This document shows positions 1 through 7,592 of a stretch of 12,510 nt of DNA, one piece after another (position 1 is the first letter of the stretch; the number at the start of each line of letters is the position of its first letter). This DNA comes from an uncultured Actinomycetes bacterium (GTDB lineage: Bacteria > Actinomycetota > Acidimicrobiia > Acidimicrobiales > Ilumatobacteraceae), in NCBI GenBank assembly GCA_937927625.1, contig CALBSD010000036.1, positions 1-12,510 on the forward strand, read 5' to 3'. The notes beneath the pieces were generated by a model, which was not told where the DNA came from, did no database searches, and saw only the letters and a program-made list of their open reading frames with translations. A program made the position numbers and the translations under genes.

Positions 1-2
1 CG

Positions 3-950
3 CCACCACCATTGATGATGGATCCGGGCGGATGTTTAGTCATGCCTGGTCCGCTTTATCACAACGGCCCTGCAGTGTGGAGTTGTCAGGCGTTATTGAA
101 CGGCCTGCAAGTTGCGTTGTTGCCACGATTCGATGCTGCGGGAACTCTGGCAGAGATTCAGAAGTACAAGGGCAGTGTTTTGTACATGGTGCCCACGATG
201 ATGAAACGCATCTTGCGTCTGCCCGATGAAGAACGTCTGTCGTTCGATCTTTCCAGTCTTCGTATTGTCTGGCATCTTGCGGAACCATGTCCTGAATGGC
301 TCAAGCTTGCGTGGATTGAATGGCTTGGCGCAGAACGAATCTTTGAGTTGTATGCAGGAACCGAGGCTCAGATTGCGACAGTGATTACTGGCCCTGAATG
401 GATGGCACATCGTGGTTCTGTCGGCAAGGTCATTCCAGGAACAGTGTCCATCACGGATGAAGAGGGCAATGAAGTTCCCGTTGGTGAAATGGGTGAAGTG
501 TGGATGCGTAGTCCGCGCCCCACGCCAACGTACAAGTACCTCGGTGCAACGGCACGTACGCGCGAAGGCGGGTGGGAATCACTCGGCGATATGGGTCGTC
601 TTGATGAAGACGGATATCTGTATCTCGGAGATCGCGCTGCCGACATGATTCTTTCCGGTGGAGCAAATATTTACCCTGCAGAAATTGAAGCCGTGATTCA
701 AGAACACCCTGCAGTGAAATCTTGTGCTGTTATCGGATTCCCTGATGAAGACAAGGGGAACATCGTGCATGCAATCGTTGAAGCAGATTCCTCTGAAGTA
801 TCTGAAGAACAACTCAAAGCATTCCTTGGTGAACGTCTCGTGATTTACAAGGTGCCACGCACATTCGAGTTTGTCGACTTCGCACTTCGTGATGATGCAG
901 GAAAGGTGCGTCGGTCTGCTTTGCGCGCTGAACGATTACCAAATCTGTAG
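3..950 (+). CDS. Acyl-CoA synthetase (AMP-binding), C-terminal part, cut at window start
   Basis: Class I adenylate-forming enzyme, predicted to activate a carboxylic acid to its acyl-CoA via an acyl-adenylate in the cytoplasm. The frame is open to the left edge, so the start and the ATP P-loop lie outside the window. Counting from the TTG at 12 as residue 1, visible motifs are YAGTE (114-118, the family's YGxTE adenine-binding motif), SLGDMG (190-195, the TGD-type motif), the hinge region GDRAADMILSGG (206-217) and DAGKVRR near the C-terminus with the expected catalytic lysine K298. The MPGPLYHNGPAVWS stretch near residue 11 resembles synthetases acting on bulky acids (bile-acid/steroid or fatty acid CoA ligases), but the substrate cannot be read from sequence. 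It ends 6 bp before the stop of the convergent amidohydrolase. Family assignment is firm; substrate is unknown. Confidence 0.9.
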   Translation, partial: PPPLMMDPGGCLVMPGPLYHNGPAVWSCQALLNGLQVALLPRFDAAGTLAEIQKYKGSVLYMVPTMMKRILRLPDEERLSFDLSSLRIVWHLAEPCPEWLKLAWIEWLGAERIFELYAGTEAQIATVITGPEWMAHRGSVGKVIPGTVSITDEEGNEVPVGEMGEVWMRSPRPTPTYKYLGATARTREGGWESLGDMGRLDEDGYLYLGDRAADMILSGGANIYPAEIEAVIQEHPAVKSCAVIGFPDEDKGNIVHAIVEADSSEVSEEQLKAFLGERLVIYKVPRTFEFVDFALRDDAGKVRRSALRAERLPNL

Positions 951-956
951 AAATAA

Positions 957-1796
957 TTAAGCCGCAACGTTGGCGATGAGCGATATCGCATTTCCGCCGA
1001 GTATCGAGGCCAGCGCAGGTGGACTGAGTTTCAGTCCCGTGATCCAAGCCAAACATTCAGTCACACTGATGGCAGTGTTTGGCGCATCGGTACCGAAGAG
1101 AATGCGATTGCTGAGTGTTTCTAAATTTGCGGCGTCAACGTCAGGAAATTCATAAACAACGGGCGTGAGATCTGCGAGAAGTGATGGATGTTCGTGCATG
1201 AGTGTGAGAGCGGTCGGTGCCGAATGATGTCCGCAATGGGCCAGAATCATGGGCATCTTCGGGAATGAATCTGATGTCTTTGCTATTGCCGGTAATTCAT
1301 CTGCTTCGGTTCGGCCATTGACATTGTGGCCAAGGTGAACGATGACAGGTAACTGGCGTTCGTTCGCAAATGAGAAAACCGGCCGCAGACGAGCGTCGTC
1401 GATGGAGAACGAACCCACTGAGCAGTGAAGCTTGAGTACTCGTAACCCGAGGTTGTCAACGGCATGGCGCACGATTGACACGGGTTCGTTATCGCCTGGA
1501 TGCACAGTGAGACCACCAATGATCGAAAGTGGTGATTCTGAAAATTGTTTGGTTGTTTCTGCCGCTGCTTCGTTGAGACCTGCGGCGATTCCTGGCTTGT
1601 GTGCGTATGGGAGAGTCCATATGGCATCCACTCCTTCACGATGAAGTGAGTCGACAACGAAGTCATGGTCATTGGGGTAGGCGAGAGGCGTCGAATCACC
1701 AAGCCCCGCATTAAAGAATGCACGAACTTTCTCGCCCAATCGTCCAGGCAACAAATGAACGTGTGAATCAACGACGGTCATATCTTGGATGGACAT
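957..1796 (-). CDS. Amidohydrolase family metal-dependent hydrolase (Amidohydro_2-like)
   Basis: Predicted cytoplasmic TIM-barrel metal hydrolase or decarboxylase of 279 residues. It shows the metal-binding HxH near the N-terminus (H12, H14 in DSHVHL), a lysine at strand 4 (K122 in LKLHC), H154 (IVHLGH), H187 (LAHCGHH) and the catalytic aspartate D237 in FGTDAPN, the usual order for the amidohydrolase-2/ACMSD-like group. The frame stays open upstream to 2138, but that would bury the divergent hot-dog gene and add 114 non-family residues. The start at 1796 is chosen because a TACCGT hexamer sits exactly 7 nt upstream; M6 (1781) is an alternative. A GAGGAG is present but 13 nt away. Substrate is unknown; acyl or aromatic acid breakdown is suggested only by the neighbours. 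Confidence 0.85.
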   Translation of the reverse strand: MSIQDMTVVDSHVHLLPGRLGEKVRAFFNAGLGDSTPLAYPNDHDFVVDSLHREGVDAIWTLPYAHKPGIAAGLNEAAAETTKQFSESPLSIIGGLTVHPGDNEPVSIVRHAVDNLGLRVLKLHCSVGSFSIDDARLRPVFSFANERQLPVIVHLGHNVNGRTEADELPAIAKTSDSFPKMPMILAHCGHHSAPTALTLMHEHPSLLADLTPVVYEFPDVDAANLETLSNRILFGTDAPNTAISVTECLAWITGLKLSPPALASILGGNAISLIANVAA

Positions 1797-1803
1797 CGGT
1801 GTA

Positions 1804-1809
1804 ACGGTA
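1804..1809 (-). promoter_or_regulatory. Candidate -10 box (TACCGT) for the amidohydrolase, leaderless type
   Basis: On the minus strand TACCGT fits the actinobacterial TAnnnT -10 pattern and is followed by 7 nt and then the ATG at 1796, so transcription would begin at or next to the start codon. No convincing -35 element is visible. It lies in the 45-bp divergent gap shared with the hot-dog gene. Confidence 0.5.
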
Positions 1810-1841
1810 CTCCTCGCTCTGAGTATCTGCGACAATGAAGC

Positions 1842-2750
1842 ATGAACCTCGAAGCGTTTCAGACCGAGCTCACCGTCACTGGACCGGTGCGTGCACCAAA
1901 GCAAATGTTGGCGGACCAGGAATATGACGGCCATGCGAGCGTGCATGATGAAGCAACTGCGGACAAACTCGGTCTTGCGGGTGCGCCCATCGAGGGTCCC
2001 ACACATTTCAGTCAGTTTGATCCCATCGGTGTACGTCTGTGGGGGGAGAAGTGGTTCGAACAGGGATGCATCAGTTCTCATTTCGAGAACATGGTGATTG
2101 AAGGCGAGACGGTGCAACCGTTCGCAACGATCTGGCACTCAAATGTCGCGCGTATTGGCGCCTCAAAAGGCGACGGCAGTTCCGTATTGTCCGGAACGCT
2201 GACGTGTGGACCTGATCATGGAGAGACCGAACTTGACAAGCGACTTGCAGGGCTGAAGGAACCAGGGGAACTACACATCGTGGATCAGTTGACAGTGGGT
2301 CAACGCAGCGAGCCGAAGCGAGTCACGATGTCGGCTGATGAGCACAACGGTCACTTGTATCCATTCTCATTGAACGACAAATTGAAAGTCATCACCGAGC
2401 CGTCAACCTGGTATTCCACTAATGACACTCCATGGGGTCGTGCAATCATCCCAACGGAGATGGCCAGTGTGTTGGCGCACAAAGCGGGTGGTGTCGGAAC
2501 CGTTCGCGGTCCTGCCGTAGGTCTCTTCATCGACCTTGAAGTACGGATGGTCGATGGGCCACTGTTCGTTGATCATGAATACGAATTAGTGCATGAGATT
2601 GTTGGCGTAGGCCAAAGCCGTCGCGTTGAGAGTTGGTGGACGCGTACGTATATTTCTGACTCGGTGACGGGTGGGTTGATTGCAACAGTGTTGTTGCATC
2701 AAGGTGTGTTTAAGGCGTCGTACGCGGAGTACCCCGCCGACAAGTTGTAA
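1842..2750 (+). CDS. Probable double hot-dog fold protein, function unknown
   Basis: A 302-residue soluble protein with no signal peptide or membrane segment. Two halves each look like a hot-dog domain. The first has a GxPIEGPTHFSQFDP stretch (about 48-61, like the central helix entry of MaoC/thioesterase-type folds) followed by an ISSHFENMVIEGETV strand pair (77-91). The second has IPTEMASVLAH (203-213) then GLFIDLEVRMVDGPLF (227-242) and VDHEYELVHEIV strands. This matches the general pattern of double hot-dog proteins acting on acyl-CoA thioesters (dehydratase, thioesterase), but I see no canonical MaoC D-x4-H catalytic motif, so no reaction is assigned. It is divergent from the amidohydrolase (45 bp) and convergent with the dioxygenase (9 bp). 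The ATG at 1842 has only a weak GACAAT hexamer 5 nt upstream and no Shine-Dalgarno; the start is moderately certain. Confidence 0.7.
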   Translation: MNLEAFQTELTVTGPVRAPKQMLADQEYDGHASVHDEATADKLGLAGAPIEGPTHFSQFDPIGVRLWGEKWFEQGCISSHFENMVIEGETVQPFATIWHSNVARIGASKGDGSSVLSGTLTCGPDHGETELDKRLAGLKEPGELHIVDQLTVGQRSEPKRVTMSADEHNGHLYPFSLNDKLKVITEPSTWYSTNDTPWGRAIIPTEMASVLAHKAGGVGTVRGPAVGLFIDLEVRMVDGPLFVDHEYELVHEIVGVGQSRRVESWWTRTYISDSVTGGLIATVLLHQGVFKASYAEYPADKL

Positions 2751-2759
2751 TCGACAGCA

Positions 2760-3545
2760 CTACGCGGGCTGAGCAATAAATGAAGTCATCGAGAGTGAAC
2801 CCATGGTTCGCTCATCATTGAAGACGGTGACCTGAGCATCTGTTGTAGCAGCGATACCTGCAATGTATGCAAGAGGTAAGAAGTGATCTGGCGTCGGTAC
2901 TGCAAGCGAGAAGGCCTCGTGTTGCGCAAGCGAAGCAAGTGCAGACGGATTGTTCTTCATGATGTCGCGTGCGTCTGTATCGAAACTGTCGGCCCAGTCA
3001 TATCCACGTCCATCGGCACCCCACTGAATACGACCCAAATTGTGCACGACGTTTCCGCTGGCAACAATTAACACGCCTTCGTCTAAAAGTGGAGCGAGAC
3101 GAGCGCCGAGTTGAATGTGGTATTCCGTTGGCTCATTGGCATTAATCGATAACTGCACGACTGGAATATCTGCATGGGGGTACATATGTGCGAGCACCGA
3201 CCATGCACCATGGTCGAGGCCCCATTGGTCGGTGTCGAGCCCCACCCACGTGGGCGCTGCAAGTTCCACCACCCGTTGGGCCAGATCAGCACTACCTGGC
3301 GCTGGATATTGCACTGCAAACAACTCATCTGGAAATCCATAGAAGTCGTGAATGGTTCGAGGATTCGCCATTGCGGTCACGGCGGTTGCGTTCGTGAACC
3401 AATGAGCGGAGATCATCAGAATTGCTTGTGGAGCGGGGAGCGATGCCGCCACGTTCTGCCACGACTCTGTATATCGATTCGACTCAAGGGTGTTTATCGG
3501 GCTGCCATGACCGACGAAGAGTGCGGGGAGAGAAGTAGTTGACAT
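2760..3545 (-). CDS. DODA-type extradiol aromatic ring-opening dioxygenase (YgiD/LigB family)
   Basis: A 261-residue member of the class III extradiol dioxygenase superfamily, the group containing E. coli YgiD and plant DOPA dioxygenase, which open catechol rings using a non-haem metal. The expected motifs are in order: GHGSP (H13), ISAHW (H48), HDFYGFP (H66), GLDHGAW (H112), SGNVVHNLG (H168) and PTPDHFLPL (H221). By analogy with YgiD, H13, H48 and H221 are the likely metal ligands. Length is normal for the family. The substrate is not known; many bacterial members are annotated as 4,5-DOPA dioxygenase without proof. The start at 3545 is preceded by TAGAAT 8 nt upstream and no Shine-Dalgarno. 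It is divergent from the PAP2 gene across 50 bp and ends 9 bp from the convergent hot-dog gene. Confidence 0.9.
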   Translation of the reverse strand: MSTTSLPALFVGHGSPINTLESNRYTESWQNVAASLPAPQAILMISAHWFTNATAVTAMANPRTIHDFYGFPDELFAVQYPAPGSADLAQRVVELAAPTWVGLDTDQWGLDHGAWSVLAHMYPHADIPVVQLSINANEPTEYHIQLGARLAPLLDEGVLIVASGNVVHNLGRIQWGADGRGYDWADSFDTDARDIMKNNPSALASLAQHEAFSLAVPTPDHFLPLAYIAGIAATTDAQVTVFNDERTMGSLSMTSFIAQPA

Positions 3546-3553
3546 CGCAACTA

Positions 3554-3559
3554 ATTCTA
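3554..3559 (-). promoter_or_regulatory. Candidate -10 box (TAGAAT) for the dioxygenase
   Basis: Minus-strand TAGAAT matches TATAAT at five of six positions and lies 8 nt before the ATG at 3545, fitting a leaderless transcript. No clear -35 is seen. Confidence 0.5.
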
Positions 3560-3582
3560 GACATGAACCTATGTGACATGGC

Positions 3583-3588
3583 TACCGT
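3583..3588 (+). promoter_or_regulatory. Candidate -10 box (TACCGT) for the PAP2 gene
   Basis: TACCGT, the same hexamer found before the amidohydrolase, lies exactly 7 nt before the ATG at 3596. A TAGACA at 3558-3563 could act as a -35 element with a 19-nt spacer. This site decides the start against the upstream in-frame ATGs at 3563 and 3578, one of which it would place before the promoter. Confidence 0.45.
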
Positions 3589-3595
3589 TGTTTCC

Positions 3596-4171
3596 ATGTC
3601 CTCCGTCACTGCATCCATCCTTGGCGGATTTGATGAATGGGTCTGGCGCCAATTTGTTCATCACCCCTTCTTGACAGGTGTCGCAAAGAACATCACCGAC
3701 TTTGGCACTCTGCCAGTTCTCCTTCCAGTAGCCATTCTCTGCGGTGTGCTCGTGTGGTGGAGATATCGATCAATCCTTCTCGCAATGTCGCCGTGGTTCG
3801 CACTGCAACTCAATAGCGTCGTGACCGGCGTGCTGAAGCGGACTTTCGATGTGGCACGTCCGCCACATTCACAATGGCTTGCGGGCGCCGCGGGAGGCAG
3901 TTTCCCTTCGGGGCATACGGCCAATACCACATGTCTTCTGGTTGCATTGGCCGCCATCGTTTTTGTGTGCGAACGAAGATCAGATGTTCAGCGCGCAGCA
4001 ATCGTGACGGCAGCAATGGGAAGCGTCATCATGGGGTGGACTCGGCTGGCGCTCAATGTGCACTGGCTCTCCGATGTGCTGGCTGGCTGGCTAGTCGGCA
4101 TGTTCTTCGGCATTGGAGTCGTTTACGCCACCTTTTTGCTCCACAGGGCTAGCGACAAAAGTCATAGATAA
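3596..4171 (+). CDS. PAP2-superfamily membrane phosphatase
   Basis: An integral membrane acid phosphatase-like protein, 191 residues from the chosen start. The three-part PAP2 signature is complete: KxxxxxxRP as KRTFDVARP (K81 to P89), PSGH (104-107) and a TRx5Hx3D version of the third motif, TRLALNVHWLSD, with T149 in place of the usual serine, H156 and D160. Hydrophobic segments at about 38-55, 60-80, 112-126, 135-147 and 161-183 give five to six membrane spans. Family members dephosphorylate phosphatidate, undecaprenyl diphosphate or phosphatidylglycerol phosphate; which applies here cannot be told. ATGs at 3563 and 3578 are in frame, but the TACCGT box favours 3596. It lies 11 bp upstream of the acyl-CoA synthetase and is probably co-transcribed with it. 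Confidence 0.88.
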   Translation: MSSVTASILGGFDEWVWRQFVHHPFLTGVAKNITDFGTLPVLLPVAILCGVLVWWRYRSILLAMSPWFALQLNSVVTGVLKRTFDVARPPHSQWLAGAAGGSFPSGHTANTTCLLVALAAIVFVCERRSDVQRAAIVTAAMGSVIMGWTRLALNVHWLSDVLAGWLVGMFFGIGVVYATFLLHRASDKSHR

Positions 4172-4182
4172 GCAATGATGGG

Positions 4183-5895
4183 GTGGTGATTAAGCATTAT
4201 CTCGACGCCCGCGCTGAACTAGATGCCCCAGGTTCATCCTTTGCCACCACGGTGATTGATGTCCGCGGTGTGCCCACCAAAGTGTTTGCATCGGCACCGC
4301 CCCACATGCGTGCCATCTGGGAAGTCTCAGCTGCCCATGCCGAAAAGGATTACTTGGTCTATGAGGACGAGCGATACACCTACGGCGAAATTCATCGTCA
4401 GGTGCGCATCGTCGCTGCCTATCTCGCTGCGCATGGTGTCGGGCGCAATGATCGTGTTGCGGTCTCTATGCGTAACTACCCAGAATGGGTTGTCTCGTAT
4501 TGGGCCACCGTGTCATTGGGTGCGGCGCTAGTCGGAATGAATGCGTGGTGGACGCCTACTGAGATGGAATACGCACTGAAGGACAGTGCACCGAAAGTTC
4601 TCCTTGTTGATGGTGAGCGACTTGAGCGTTTGTTGCAGATTGAGAATGCATCAGCAATGCATCTCGTGGTAGCTCGCCATGATGGCGTGATTCCTGATAG
4701 CGCAGTTCGTTGGGAGGATGCATTGTCGGGTGTTGATCCGGGTTCATTGCCTGCTGCTGAGATCGATCCTGAAGATGACGCAACAATTTTCTACACATCG
4801 GGCACTACTGGCTTCCCGAAGGGCGCACAACTTACAAATCGTGGTTCAGTGACCAACATTCTGAACATTGCTGCAATGACAGGTGCGACTGCATTGGCTG
4901 AAGCCAAAGCTGTAGCAGCGGGAGAGATTCCTGCACCACCTCCCAAGCCTGCAACGCCGACGGCCTTCATGGCCCCAACACCGTTCTTCCATGTGACTGC
5001 ATGTAATTGCATCTTGCACCCTGCAACCCTCACGGGCGCCAAAGTCGTTATGACATACAAATGGGATGCAGGTCGCGCGTTGGAACTCATTGAACGCGAG
5101 AAGATCACAAATTTCTCAGGAGTTCCGACAATGGGCCGCGAGTTATTGATGCACCCAGATTGGGCAACGCGCGATACGTCAACGTTGCAAGGCATGGGTG
5201 GTGGTGGTTCTGCTGTGCAGCCAGACCTCGTGCACAAAATCGCGGGTGCCTTAAAGCAAGGCCAACCATCGACTGGTTATGGCATGACGGAAACGTGTGG
5301 AATCATCACCGCAAACTCTTCACGTTTATATGTTGAACGTCCTGATTCGTGTGGCCCGTTGGTGCCTACATTGGAAGGCAAGTTAATTGACGAAGAAGGC
5401 AATGACCTGCCGCAAGATCCAAACACGGTGGGAATCCTTTGTGTTCGTGGGGCCGTCACCATCAAGGGCTACCTGAATCGTCCCGAGGCAAATGCTGAGA
5501 CAATTAAGAATGGTTGGCTCAATACGGGTGACGTTGCTCGAATTGATGCAGATGGATTCGTGTACATCGTTGACCGTGCAAAAGACATGGTGATTCGTGG
5601 TGGCGAGAATGTGTACTGCAGTGAAGTGGAAGCTGCCATCTATACACATGAAGCAATCGCTGAGGCTGCCGTCTTCGGTGTACCTGATGAGCGCTTGGGT
5701 GAGGAAGTTGCTGCAGTCCTTGTCCTCCGGCCTGGATCCTCATTGACGGAGGAAGAGTTGCGTTCGCACTTGTCGACAACTTTGGCTCGTCACAAGATTC
5801 CTTCAAAGGTGTGGTTCCGTGATGAGCCAATCCCACGTAATGCAACAGGCAAGTTCTTGAAGCGTGAATTGCGCAAAGAACTCATTGGTGAATAG
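4183..5895 (+). CDS. Acyl-CoA synthetase / fatty-acid--CoA ligase (AMP-binding)
   Basis: Complete 570-residue adenylate-forming ligase, predicted to convert a fatty or aryl acid, ATP and CoA to acyl-CoA, AMP and pyrophosphate. Motifs: P-loop YTSGTTGFPKG (204-214), TPFFH (266-270), GYGMTE (365-370), NTGD (447-450), VDRAKDMVIRGGENVY (463-478, hinge and GGEN) and PRNATGK (551-557) with catalytic K557. A Pro/Ala-rich insertion at about 235-262 sits between the P-loop and the next core motif. The reading frame begins with two consecutive GTG codons (4183, 4186); 4183 is used here. The ATGs at 4175 and 4178 are in another frame. There is no TAnnnT box or good Shine-Dalgarno, consistent with translation from a PAP2-synthetase transcript. 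The 3' end is only 3 bp from the stop of the convergent gene. It is a different subfamily from the synthetase at the window start. Confidence 0.93.
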   Translation: MVIKHYLDARAELDAPGSSFATTVIDVRGVPTKVFASAPPHMRAIWEVSAAHAEKDYLVYEDERYTYGEIHRQVRIVAAYLAAHGVGRNDRVAVSMRNYPEWVVSYWATVSLGAALVGMNAWWTPTEMEYALKDSAPKVLLVDGERLERLLQIENASAMHLVVARHDGVIPDSAVRWEDALSGVDPGSLPAAEIDPEDDATIFYTSGTTGFPKGAQLTNRGSVTNILNIAAMTGATALAEAKAVAAGEIPAPPPKPATPTAFMAPTPFFHVTACNCILHPATLTGAKVVMTYKWDAGRALELIEREKITNFSGVPTMGRELLMHPDWATRDTSTLQGMGGGGSAVQPDLVHKIAGALKQGQPSTGYGMTETCGIITANSSRLYVERPDSCGPLVPTLEGKLIDEEGNDLPQDPNTVGILCVRGAVTIKGYLNRPEANAETIKNGWLNTGDVARIDADGFVYIVDRAKDMVIRGGENVYCSEVEAAIYTHEAIAEAAVFGVPDERLGEEVAAVLVLRPGSSLTEEELRSHLSTTLARHKIPSKVWFRDEPIPRNATGKFLKRELRKELIGE

Positions 5896-5898
5896 TCG

Positions 5899-6549
5899 TT
5901 AGTTCAAGCGCTTTCGTAATTCAACAAAAACCGGCTCGCCGACAATGCCAGCAATCTCATCGGCCAAGCTGTCGATCACACGGCTCGTACCGCAATAGGC
6001 CTCAGTGCCTTCGGTGCAACACCACGCCATGTCGTCGCCGACCTCGCCCCACGCATTACGGTCCCAACGATGAACAGTGGCGACTTCGACGTTGTCCTCA
6101 CGCATTTCCCAATCAACTTTGATGGGTAACTGCCAACAGACAGGGGGCTTCCATTCTGTGATGGAATCGCCGAAGTGAAGTGCACCATGATGCAATGCAC
6201 AGCCGGCACCACCCTCAAAGCCGGGGCGATTGAGAAAGATGCATGCGCCATCAATAACTCGAGTTGCTGAATGTTTGTCGTTTGCGAAGACACCATCAGA
6301 TTTCGCTTCTTCTGAATACTGGAAGAGATGTTCAGGAATCATTGCTGCATAGGCAGAGAGATTCATTGCTTCCTCAATGCCATCAAGTTCGCAACCAAGA
6401 GAACAACAGCCGTATCCGTTCTCGGTATTTTCTTTGACGTCAATGCCTTTACAGCCGCGACCCCAAATGCATGTCCAGTTGGATGTAAAGAAATCCTTCT
6501 CGAATCGCCACAGTGTCTCGCCAGCGTCGATCTCTTCGTAGTCGCTCAC
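5899..6549 (-). CDS. Cysteine-rich DUF3109/YkgJ-like putative metal-binding protein
   Basis: A 216-residue soluble protein with eleven cysteines in clusters: TCIWGRGC (C27, C33), GCCSLGC (C48, C49, C53), C103 (ACIFL), C117 (GCALHHG), C138 (PPVCWQLP) and WCCTEGTEAYC (C177, C178, C186). The series C-I-F-L, G-C-A-L-H, K-P-x-x-C-W-x-x-P matches the pattern I associate with DUF3109 and related zinc/iron-chelating cysteine-cluster proteins. The reaction is unknown; iron-sulfur or zinc binding is an inference. The start is GTG at 6549, whose bases form a GTGA overlap with the TGA of the upstream LLM gene, so translation is probably coupled. The frame is open to 6633 but that extension lies inside the LLM gene and is low complexity. 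No promoter box is seen at the GTG. Confidence 0.8.
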   Translation of the reverse strand: MSDYEEIDAGETLWRFEKDFFTSNWTCIWGRGCKGIDVKENTENGYGCCSLGCELDGIEEAMNLSAYAAMIPEHLFQYSEEAKSDGVFANDKHSATRVIDGACIFLNRPGFEGGAGCALHHGALHFGDSITEWKPPVCWQLPIKVDWEMREDNVEVATVHRWDRNAWGEVGDDMAWCCTEGTEAYCGTSRVIDSLADEIAGIVGEPVFVELRKRLN

Positions 6550-7556
6550 AGAAGTGCTGGTTCTCGTGGGGCGAGGTGAGTTGCTTCGGCAAGAAGTTCG
6601 ATGGATCGAATACGAGCGTTGCCCGACTCGCAATGGTGTGCAGTGATGATCTCGTTCGCTTGGGTGAGAGCTGCAAATTCCTCAATGCCAGCCTTGACAA
6701 CATCCGTGGTGCCGACGGCTGCATAGGTGAACATCTGGTCGACATGTGTGCCTTGCGGAGTGTTCAGAACCTCAGTGACCTCGTCATCGGTGAGCGATTG
6801 ACCCTGTCGACTAAAGAGCGCGCGTGTGAAATTGCGACGGCGAAGTTCTTTCTGGCGAAGTGCGGACTCTTGTGTATCAGCCGCAATCACATTGAAACTG
6901 GCCATTGCGTATGGCTCGTTGAGTTGTGCAGAAGGTGTAAACCGCTCGCGGTACACGCGTAGAGCATCAAGTAGGTGGGTCGGAGCAAAGTGGGAAGCGA
7001 ATGCAAATGGCAAACCAAAGTGCGCCGCCACCTGTGCGCCATACAGCGATGACCCAAGAATGTATAGAGGCACGTGAGTGCCTTGTCCTGGCATCGCCTT
7101 CACACCGGTCACGCGGGATGTGTCAGAGAGAAATGCCTGCAATTCGACAATGTCATCTGCAAAGTTTTCTGCTGCTCGCGGGTCCCGTCGCATGGCTCGC
7201 ATCGTGACTTGGTCGGTGCCTGGTGCGCGACCAAGACCTAAGTCAATGCGTCCGGGGTGAAGTGATGCGAGTGTTCCAAATTGTTCGGCAATCACGAGCG
7301 GGGAGTGATTAGGCAACATGACACCGCCGGAGCCAAGGCGAATTGTCTTTGTGTTGGCAGCCACATGTGCAATGAGGACGGACGTTGCAGACGACGCAAT
7401 GGATTCAAAGTTGTGATGCTCTGCGTACCACACGCGCGTAAAGCCAAGTTTTTCTGCACGCTGCGCGAGAGACACGCAGTTTTGCAAGCTTTGTCCCACG
7501 CTGTCGCCAGCAGAAATCGACGCAAGGTCGAGGACAGAAAGTGGAATGTTGCTCAC
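6546..7556 (-). CDS. LLM-class flavin-dependent oxidoreductase (luciferase-like monooxygenase)
   Basis: A 336-residue bacterial-luciferase-like TIM-barrel enzyme using reduced flavin. Typical segments are RVWYAEHHN (41-49), SGGVMLPNHSPL (76-87), PGRIDLGLGRAPGTD (101-115) and a GSS-xxGAxxAAxxGLPFAFASHF block (168-190). This is the subgroup often annotated as MsnO8- or YhbW-like LLM oxidoreductase. Length is normal. The substrate is unknown. The start is GTG at 7556, supported by TAGGGT exactly 7 nt upstream; an AGGG is present but close. It is the first gene of a two-gene unit, its TGA overlapping the GTG of the cysteine-rich gene, which might therefore serve the same pathway or supply or protect a metal centre. 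Confidence 0.92.
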   Translation of the reverse strand: MSNIPLSVLDLASISAGDSVGQSLQNCVSLAQRAEKLGFTRVWYAEHHNFESIASSATSVLIAHVAANTKTIRLGSGGVMLPNHSPLVIAEQFGTLASLHPGRIDLGLGRAPGTDQVTMRAMRRDPRAAENFADDIVELQAFLSDTSRVTGVKAMPGQGTHVPLYILGSSLYGAQVAAHFGLPFAFASHFAPTHLLDALRVYRERFTPSAQLNEPYAMASFNVIAADTQESALRQKELRRRNFTRALFSRQGQSLTDDEVTEVLNTPQGTHVDQMFTYAAVGTTDVVKAGIEEFAALTQANEIITAHHCESGNARIRSIELLAEATHLAPREPALL

Positions 7557-7563
7557 CCCTGAA

Positions 7564-7569
7564 ACCCTA
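7564..7569 (-). promoter_or_regulatory. Candidate -10 box (TAGGGT) for the LLM oxidoreductase unit
   Basis: Minus-strand TAGGGT is followed by exactly 7 nt and the GTG start at 7556. It lies in the 36-bp gap after the desaturase gene, so the LLM-DUF pair can be transcribed separately from the desaturase even though all three share a strand. Confidence 0.45.
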
Positions 7570-7592
7570 GAGGGAGACGACGGCGAAACTAT

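Noticed and set aside
1797..2138. Upstream extension of the amidohydrolase frame to an ATG at 2138
   Set aside because: It lies antisense to the hot-dog gene, reads as non-family residues, and the HxH motif belongs near the N-terminus.
3539..3544. TTGACA as a -35 element for the PAP2 gene
   Set aside because: It is 38 nt from the best -10 box and no TAnnnT lies at a workable spacing; it overlaps the dioxygenase start by chance.
6550..6633. Longer start (6633) for the cysteine-rich gene
   Set aside because: The extra 28 residues are Ser/Arg/Thr-rich, lie inside the LLM gene, and the GTGA overlap start at 6549 is more natural.
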